Source: Acheta domesticus (taxonomy: Eukaryota > Arthropoda > Insecta > Orthoptera > Gryllidae). From it: a stretch of 64,000 nt of DNA. The notes beneath the pieces were generated by a model. That model searched no databases. It was given only the letters and a program-made list of their open reading frames with translations, and was not told the origin of the DNA. A program made the position numbers and the translations under genes. The number at the start of each line of letters is the position of its first letter. Position 1 is the stretch's first letter. Positions 57,326-64,000 of the stretch are shown in pieces. The stretch is from the NCBI GenBank assembly GCA_031308135.1, contig JAHLJT010003656.1, positions 52,969,827 to 53,033,826 on the forward strand, given 5' to 3'.

Positions 57326-57856
57326 GAGATCCGATTACAGGGATTATTTGGAACTCCTTGCCAGCTAGCCACCTCTGATCAAATTGATACATTTATTGCA
57401 AAGTATATGCATTCGGTTCATATTTAAAATTCAGCTGATGAGTGGCATGAAATATACCTATCTTATGCTAATGATTGAGAAAACATTATGCAAAAGAAAA
57501 ACTGTGCATGTATAACACATCACATTTATAAATTTCTAAGAAAGTTATGGAAAGTGGTTTTGAGATTAAGAAGACATTTAAGGACAGCATAGAAGCTCAT
57601 ATATTTATCTGAGACATCCAAAAACTACAAATATTATATTATTAACACAAATAAATAAAGTGTGTACCATAAAGGATACTTGTTACTATTTTCTAATAAT
57701 CGCAAAGTAGCCTTTGGTCGTGTGAGAATTGTCAATTGGATGGATAACCAGGATCACTGAAAAAATACAAAGCGTGGCGAGCAGAACACTCCACCTGCAT
57801 TTAACCCCTAGGAAATATCTTGGTACTCAATTAGAACGGAGGCTGAGTCAACTTCA
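57326..57856. other. Intergenic AT-rich DNA
   Basis: No recognised feature. Confidence 0.4.
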
Positions 57857-57945
57857 GAGCTCACAAATTCCATTCAGAGCTTTTTTCGGTTTCCATTCAG
57901 AGTGATTCAGGCGGTTTCCATTCAGAGCGATTTTCCATTCAGAGT
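57857..57945 (+). repeat. TCCATTCAGAG short tandem array
   Basis: TCCATTCAGAG occurs four times with spacers of 8-16 bases (CGGTTTCCATTCAGAG-type units), preceded by an AACTTCAGAGC relic. Confidence 0.85.
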
Positions 57946-58460
57946 CAACGAAGTGATAAAGTATACAGATAATTTTTTACGGAGACATACAACAGTAATA
58001 ATTACTGGCAATCATTGGAAACTATACAGGGGGAAGCTAGAAAGATGCAAATCCGTTCCCTTTATAGGGCGTCTCTCCATCATATTGGGAGGCAACCCGG
58101 AAATCATTGAACTTCAGACGTGTGTCGCTGTTGGGATGATAGAAGTCTCACTACATTGATGCATAGTATGTATGAATGTGCCAACCTTTTGTTTTAGTGG
58201 AAGTATTCTTGTTGTTCACGTTAAATAGTTCTATCCATCTCGCGTTTTATAGTCTTAATTTTCGAAATATTCTGGAGAAAATAAAATTTATTATATGCAA
58301 AGTTACTTTCGAATTTATTTGTAATGTATTTTTCGAAATTACTCTGCCTATTTTCGTTTTATGTCTCGTAGACCATAAAATAGGAGATTTTAGAGTCTAA
58401 AAATTAATGTGAATGTGAATTAACCCACCTAATGAAAGATAATTATCAGTTTTTGGTACA
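57946..58460. other. Intergenic AT-rich DNA
   Basis: Short frames 57902-58159 and 58176-58400 are not recognised. Confidence 0.4.
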
Positions 58461-59014
58461 AATAATTGCATCATCACAATTCAAATAATCGCAACGAGGT
58501 AATCCTGGGTGGTAGCGGTAAACCCAACCGCCGATCACCGTTTTTTCGAACAGATGTCAAATGCCTGTCACGTAAATTATATAATTTGTGGTGAATCAAT
58601 TTAATAAATGGATAAATAGTAATAATAAATAACAATACATTAAAAATGTACAGTAAAACTCCAATTATCTCGTCTCCCACTATTTGGATCAATATGAGGA
58701 AAATAGTATATTATGCACGTAGTTTATATTAAGCTTCATTGCATGAGTACATGCTTTAAAAACGAGCGTCGTTAGAAGAAAGTTTTCAAATCAGTGCAAA
58801 TACAATAAAGTAACAATATAAACGAGTTGCATACGTTATATTCTGTATAACAACAATATACCCAGAGAATGAAAGTTTAGTTTTGGAAACAACTTCATTG
58901 CGACGTGACGGGCATTTGACATCTGTAGGAATAAACAGTGATCGGCAGTTCGGTTTACCGCTACCATCCATGATTCTCTAGTTGCGATTAGTGAATTGTG
59001 ATGACACAATTATT
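58461..59014. mobile_element. 0.55-kb MITE with about 115-bp terminal inverted repeats
   Basis: Left end AATAATTGCATCATCACAAT...GGTGGTAGCGGTAAACC...CAGATGTCAAATGCCTGTCACG matches the reverse complement of the right end (58900-59014) at most positions. The middle is AT-rich and non-coding. Confidence 0.8.
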
Positions 59015-59651
59015 CGTAACAAAAACGGAAGTACGTTGTACTCTACGTAAGATGTCATTTTATGACATTTTATGGCACACGATTTCTTGTAGTGAAAAAG
59101 GCCTTTTTATAATTCTGGAATACAAAAAGTACATTTATATGACCAAAACTACTTTATTAAAACAACGAATTGATTTGATTCGACAGTTATTACAATACAT
59201 TATACGTTTATTGATAACTTTAAATCAATCCACATCGATTGTATTAAAATACAAAATCTTCCGACGAACAATGAATACAGTACTCGCATTATTTACATAA
59301 TATTTACATTTCTGTTTGTCAGTGACACGTAGAGTTTGTTATGTACGTCAGCGAGTTAGTATGTACGTCAGGTTTGATTAATCATATTGACTTTATTTGA
59401 ACATACTTTTACGATGAAACACATATTTAAACAATATAACTGATACTTTTCCAATATCTTTCTTTGCTCGAAGTGGAAGGGTCAGACATATGTAGTATGT
59501 ATAAAATTATTTTTTATGAACTCGCAAAGTACAAATAAAGCTTTTTAACATGAAAATACCCGCCAAAAACGGCATGCCATGTCGCTTATTATAAAGCCAA
59601 GTATCATTTCTCTCGCACATACAGTCTCCTGTACCGCCATGACTACGGCAC

Positions 59652-59697
<46 letters not shown>

Positions 59698-60399
59698 GAT
59701 GACGAAAGGGGAAAAAGGAAAATAGCAAGAAAAAATAATGAAACTGTAAACTGCTGGGGATAGTTCTGCAGGAGTGCGACGGGTTGCAGACTTGCGCCTG
59801 AGAAAAAAATACGAGTACTCAAATCTTGAATGATAAAGCTAGTCCAACCAAAGATGGTCTAATGTGTATTGAACGCTAGAGTTTCGTGAATATCTTTGAA
59901 ACAAAATGTATTGTATGACAGATTTTTATGTATATCGCAAGTTATTTAATTATACTACACGTATTGCATCCACAATTCTTACGAATTGTATAAATGAATT
60001 TCGCAATTTTTCAATCCTAAGACCATACGATTCGTAACAGATAAGGTATTTAAAAAATAAAGAAAGGAGGATGGAAATAATTCATAGTGTATCAGTATAA
60101 GAGGGAGGGAACAATACAACATATTTCTGTAAAGTCTATAATTCGAGGTAATAAAAGTAAGAGGAATTAATTCGTTTTTTTTTTCTGAAAGAGAAACATT
60201 AAAACATACAACTTTTATTTCTCAAACAGTCAATTTCTTTCCCCTTGTATCCACATCGAATAGACAGTTGACGTGGTCCATTAGCAGCGCACGCCCTTCA
60301 CTTGCATCATCAATCTCATCATGGCCGCGTGTGCATTATCTTTACATCGACGGAGGACGGAGCTTCGTGACTCTTAAGGCGCATTAAGGCTCATTAAGG
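59015..60399. other. Intergenic AT-rich DNA
   Basis: No gene recognised. TATGTACGTCAG is duplicated near 59338-59370. Confidence 0.5.
59653..59695 (+). repeat. (TAA)n microsatellite without a LINE
   Basis: About 14 TAA units with no LINE sequence on either side: an unoccupied candidate target. Confidence 0.9.
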
Positions 60400-60600
60400 C
60401 GCGTCGCGTGTCCACCTCATTTGAATAACTTTGGCATCTCCTGCACACATGGGCGGCGGGCGAGGGGCGAGTGGGTGGGAGCGGGGGGGAGGGGCGCACG
60501 CGCCGCAGCCGCCGCCTCCGGGCGAGTAGCAGCGTCCGCGGAGCACAATGGCCTGCCGAGGGGAGAAGAGGCGGCTGCGGGCGCCAGCAGAGGACACGAC
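60400..60600. other. GC-rich island
   Basis: GGCGGGCGAGGGGCGAGTGG and similar G-rich sequence resembling the island at 42.3 kb, then CpG-dense sequence. Confidence 0.45.
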
Positions 60601-60772
60601 GATGCTAGGCGAAGGAGTGGTGGGGGGGTAGAAACAGTGTTGCTGAAGATGCTAGACCAAGGAGTGGACGGGGTAGAAGATGCCTTGCTGAAGATCGTAG
60701 GAGGCGTGGAGGTGATTGAAACAGCCTTGTTGAATATACTAGGCGAAGGAATGGAAGTAATAGAAACAGCTG
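60598..60772 (+). repeat. About 45-bp tandem repeat (four units) in an open frame
   Basis: Units start GATGCTAG, GATGCTAG, GATCGTAG and TATACTAG, at 42-47-base spacing. The + frame 60421-60858 reads through them as GVDGVEDALLK, VEVIETALLN and MEVIETAANY, an amphipathic 15-residue pattern. The - strand is open too, as expected for units near a multiple of three. No family recognised; coding status open. Confidence 0.55.
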
Positions 60773-61014
60773 CCAATTATTTATTTGGAATATTTCCAAT
60801 TCATCGCTTCTACATCATTTTTTACTACATTGGACAATCTGCCTCTCTTTGTATCTAAATTTTTCAGGCAAGGATTAGCTATTTCTGACTGACGTTCAGA
60901 AGATGCAGCAAGAAACAATAATCCAATCAAATAAGACAATTACACTGACTTATTGCTTGCACCATGTCTTTTTTGTTCTAGAATTTGCGACCGCGACATA
61001 CAATTCTCGTGTAC

Positions 61015-62160
61015 CATTTTTACTTTCTCGCACTTACTAACGTAGGAAGAAAAAGTATTGTAATCGTGCGCGGGAAAATGGCGAATTTTCGACACAAAAA
61101 CTCTTATTGTCGGGCTTGGTAACGAAAAAATGGATAAATACAGTTGCCAAATATAGGAGGAAAATCCTCTAAGACGTGGTCTAGCCAGATTCCGTTTTGT
61201 GAGTCAATCGTACCGAAAAATCGATTGACGGCAAAACGTCTCTCTGCCCGTCCGTCCGTCTGCGCATGAGGTTAGCGCGTAAACCGTTCAGGCGATTTTC
61301 TCCAAAATTGATATTTCTCAATCCTTCTGGCTGATGCCCTGACCCCTGGGATTTGAAACCGATATTTTAATTTTGGGAGTACATCACATGAAGCCCCTCG
61401 GACATTCTCAAAATTTTTAAAAGAATTGCTCCAAATTTTTCGATTAAATTTTGTTGCTGAATACGTTTGTGAATACGTGAATACGTGAATGGTGCAGGTC
61501 ACAAAGAACTGTTAGCTTACGATGACAGGCAATTCACAAGTGAGCAGCCAGAATATTCGGAATTATTTTGATGACAATTGCATATTCTAATTACTGTAAT
61601 GATATTACGAGCCAATCGTATTAGCCAAGCGAATACACATAGTTTTGACAACGTTGCGCAGGCAACAGTGCGTTGCTCGCTTCTTCGTTGAAGTGAACAT
61701 TTTCAAACAATAACTCAGTAAATTAGTAGCTCAGAAAATGCAGTCAGCAGTTCGTAGCTCAGAAGATGCAATATTTCAATATTACGTAGCTGTTTCCAAT
61801 AACGTGTTAAAGTATATGCTATTGTAGCCCCTGGGACATTTTCAAAATTTCCACAAAAATGGCTAAACATTTTTTCTTTATTTTTCTTATTAGTATAGAG
61901 GAAAATACACTTATAGATGTGGCATAGGTCCGACTCTTAGGGTTAAGTCTAAATTTTCCAAAATTTCAAAAGTTGAAATTTTTTCGGCGTCTTCCTACAA
62001 CTACAAAAGATAGAGATTTTTCCTTCATATACAATTTGTGGTGCAAAATTTGTTCTTGCATTAAGGTCATAGATACTTTTTGAAACTTTTGGTAGTTTTC
62101 TCGCAACATTGCGTAAAATATGTGCAATATTAAAAAATAACAAAAACAAGATTTTCTCGA
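61015..62160 (+). mobile_element. CGTATACG-TIR element copy interrupted by unrelated DNA
   Basis: ACTTACTAACGTAGGAAGAA, TTGTAATCGTGCGCGGGAAA, GTGGTCTAGCCAGATTCC and a GATATTTCTCAATCC block lead to about 61495. About 310 bases of other sequence follow. The family then resumes at GGGACATTTTCAAAAT (about 61830), GGCATAGGTCCG and TTTTTTCGGCGTCTTCC, to about 62160. Confidence 0.6.
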
Positions 62161-62162
62161 AA

Positions 62163-62625
62163 ACGGCTATAATTTTTTACTTTCCCGTATACATGCGTAT
62201 AGGGAATATATACGAAGTTATATACATAGTATAGGGAAAGTTATGGAATGCTGCGCGAAAAAAACGGCAAATTTTCGTAGGAAAAAATTAATTGCGGGGC
62301 CCTGACAACGAAAAAGTGGATTAAACCAGTTACTAAATTAAGAAAAAAATCTAACACGTGGTGTAGCCAGAATCCCTGTGTTGTAAGTCCTTGATACCGA
62401 AAAACCAACTGAAAGAAAAACGTCCGTCTGTCTGTCCGTTTGTCCGTCCGTGTGTCCGTCCGTCCGTCTGTGAACACCACTAACGCCTAAACCACTCGTA
62501 GGATTTTTTCCAAATTGAAGAAACTCTCGTTCATCTGTCTTTAGTCGAAGCGTTGAGATTTTGAAAAAATTTCTTCAACATTTGGAGGTACTTTACATGA
62601 AGCCCCCCCCCCATGGACATGTTAC
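62163..62625 (+). mobile_element. CGTATACG-TIR element copy, 5' part
   Basis: Has the outer terminus ACTTTCCCGTATACATGCGT, ATAGTATAGGGAAAGTTATG, AACACGTGGTGTAGCCAGAA and an expanded (GTCC/GTCT)n stretch at 62422-62470. It breaks off at CATGAAGCCCCCCCCCC. Confidence 0.65.
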
Positions 62626-62649
62626 GTTACGTAGCGTAGTAGGCGCAGC

Positions 62650-63020
62650 AGCAGAAGCTGTGAGTGCAGTTTAATAGTGCTATATTTCCTTTAAGACCAC
62701 TCCTCTTAAAAGAACAATTTTAAGGTATTACTCACGTGGTCGACATAAATAGGTTTCACTTTACCCTAAAATCAGACTGTAATTAAGTTGGTGGTTAAGT
62801 TGAAGTGTTTTTTTAGATTATTAGCGGATTAACATATGGGATAACTATTCGGATTAACATTATGGGAACTGTGAAGATGACATGATATTTGGATGATAGC
62901 TAATGAAAGCACGACACATATAACCATGCCCGAGGCGGGACTCGATCCCGCGATCTTTCGGTCCGAGATCGCTACGACACTACTGACTTCGCGATCGCGG
63001 CCACCGGGGATCGGCGCAGT
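62650..63020 (-). mobile_element. tRNA-derived SINE (family B), minus copy
   Basis: On the - strand: CCCCGGTGGCCGCGATCGCG (A-box region), TCGGACCGAAAGATCGCGGG, ATCGAGTCCCGCC (B box, one change), GGGCATGGTTATATGTGTCG, then the body ending GCACTATTAAACTGCACTCA. Body and head match 41216-41530 in inverse orientation. Confidence 0.7.
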
Positions 63021-63071
63021 TGAAGTTTGATACACAACCTAAGCGGTCATTAAACAAGATTTATCGCTTTT

Positions 63072-64000
63072 TCCTTTCCCGTATACGTACGTATACACGG
63101 AGTGATATACGTAGTATAGGGAATGTTGTGTAATGCTGCGGAAAATCGATTTCGAGATTTCAACGGAAATACACGTTTTGGGGTCCTCTGATACCGAAAA
63201 AGAGGATCTTTTCAAAACGTCCGCCCGTCCGCCTGTCCGTCTGTCCGTCTGACTGTCTGTGACAACACTAGCGCGTAAACCATACGTGCGATTTCTTCCA
63301 AAATGGATATTCCCCGGTCGATCTGCGTCCACTCGTGGCGCCTCGATTTTGAAAAACTTTCTTCAAAATTTGAGGGTACTTTACATGAAGTCCCCCGGAC
63401 ATTTTCAAAATGTTCTCAAAAACAGCTCCAAATATTTTCTTTAAATTTTTTGTAAGAATAAAGTAAAATACACTCATGAATGTGGCATAGGTTCTATTTT
63501 CGCGGTTTACTCTGAATTCTCGAAAATTGCAAAAGTTTGACTTGTTTCCGGCAACTTCCCCAACTAGAAAATTGAAGATAGAGATTTTTCCTTCGAATAA
63601 AATTTGTTCTCCAAAATGAATTCTTTCTTTAAGGCCCTGTACTTGTTTTGCACCGTTTAGTGGTTTTCGCGCAATATTGCGTACAATATGTGCAATTTTT
63701 AAAAAAAATACGAAAACAAGATTTTCTCAATAACGGCTCCAATTTTGTTCTTTAAACTTTTGGTAGAGTTAGTGCCTAATGTATCTATGTGACGACATAG
63801 AATGTTGCCCTATTCTTTTGTTTTTTCGAAAATTACAAAAATTCTTTTTTTTACTTTTATACCACGTCGTTAATATTTACATTGCGATGTGTTCACATTA
63901 TTAATTTGTAAATAATTTGTAATAAGTTGTAACCACTATTGTGTTTGTGAGAGTATGTGCTTCAAATGACTTCAAATAAAGTTTTTCGAAAACTCATAAA
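63072..64000 (+). mobile_element. CGTATACG-TIR element copy, cut by the window end
   Basis: Outer terminus CTTTCCCGTATACGTACGTA, then TAGTATAGGGAATGTTGTG, GGATATTCCCCGGTCGATCTG, CATGAAGTCCCCCGGAC, GATAGAGATTTTTCCTTC and CTTCAAATGACTTCAAATAA. This is the same order as the reverse of 11872-13549. It continues past the window. Confidence 0.75.

Noticed and set aside
58645..58665. A pogo-type terminus (ACAGTAAAACTCC)
   Set aside because: No matching inverted end or TA duplication was found; it lies inside the long-TIR MITE.

Overview
This is nuclear DNA from an animal, most likely an insect with a large, repeat-rich genome. The background is AT-rich and non-coding, one host gene is split by long introns, and the window is crowded with non-LTR retrotransposons, tRNA-derived SINEs, Tc1/mariner/pogo remnants and MITEs. 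No operons, bacterial signals, rRNA genes, CRISPR arrays or intact tRNA genes were seen. The species cannot be named from the sequence.

The one host gene I can support is a six-exon tetraspanin on the + strand from 15089 to 35504. It is a peripherin-2/ROM1 (rds)-like protein of about 430 residues. The exons are at 15089-15202, 22369-22584, 26122-26375, 28411-28512, 33596-33716 and 35019-35504. All have GT/AG borders and compatible phases. Five of the six exons are strongly GC-rich inside AT-rich introns. All seven cysteines typical of the peripherin large extracellular loop are present. The last exon encodes a long acidic C-terminal tail.

The most distinctive repeat story is a family of R4/Dong-like non-LTR retrotransposons with a restriction-like endonuclease. 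Three + strand copies lie in series at 6.1-11.5 kb and two - strand copies in series at 18.4-22.3 kb, in intron 1. The junctions between copies are (TAA)n microsatellites, as expected for an element that inserts into TAA repeats. A further 3' scrap lies at 25-93. One copy ends about 50 bp before the exon 2 splice acceptor. All copies are broken.

From start to end: 0-6 kb holds fold-back and TIR-type repeats and a decayed mariner. 6-11.5 kb is LINE cluster 1. 11.9-13.5 kb is a 1.68-kb non-coding element with terminal inverted repeats. 15-35.5 kb is the tetraspanin, whose introns hold LINE cluster 2, another LINE reverse-transcriptase fragment, a pogo-type MITE, SINEs, a Tc1-like transposase remnant and a fold-back MITE. 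36-64 kb has no recognisable host gene. It holds GC-rich islands, minisatellites, SINEs, a 114-bp perfect inverted repeat carrying hammerhead-ribozyme-like motifs, a 0.55-kb long-TIR MITE, and a run of TIR-element copies at the right end.

The peripherin-like protein would act as a membrane-curving tetraspanin. Everything else is selfish or derived DNA. The functional interplay visible here is between the TAA-seeking LINE and the gene it has enlarged.
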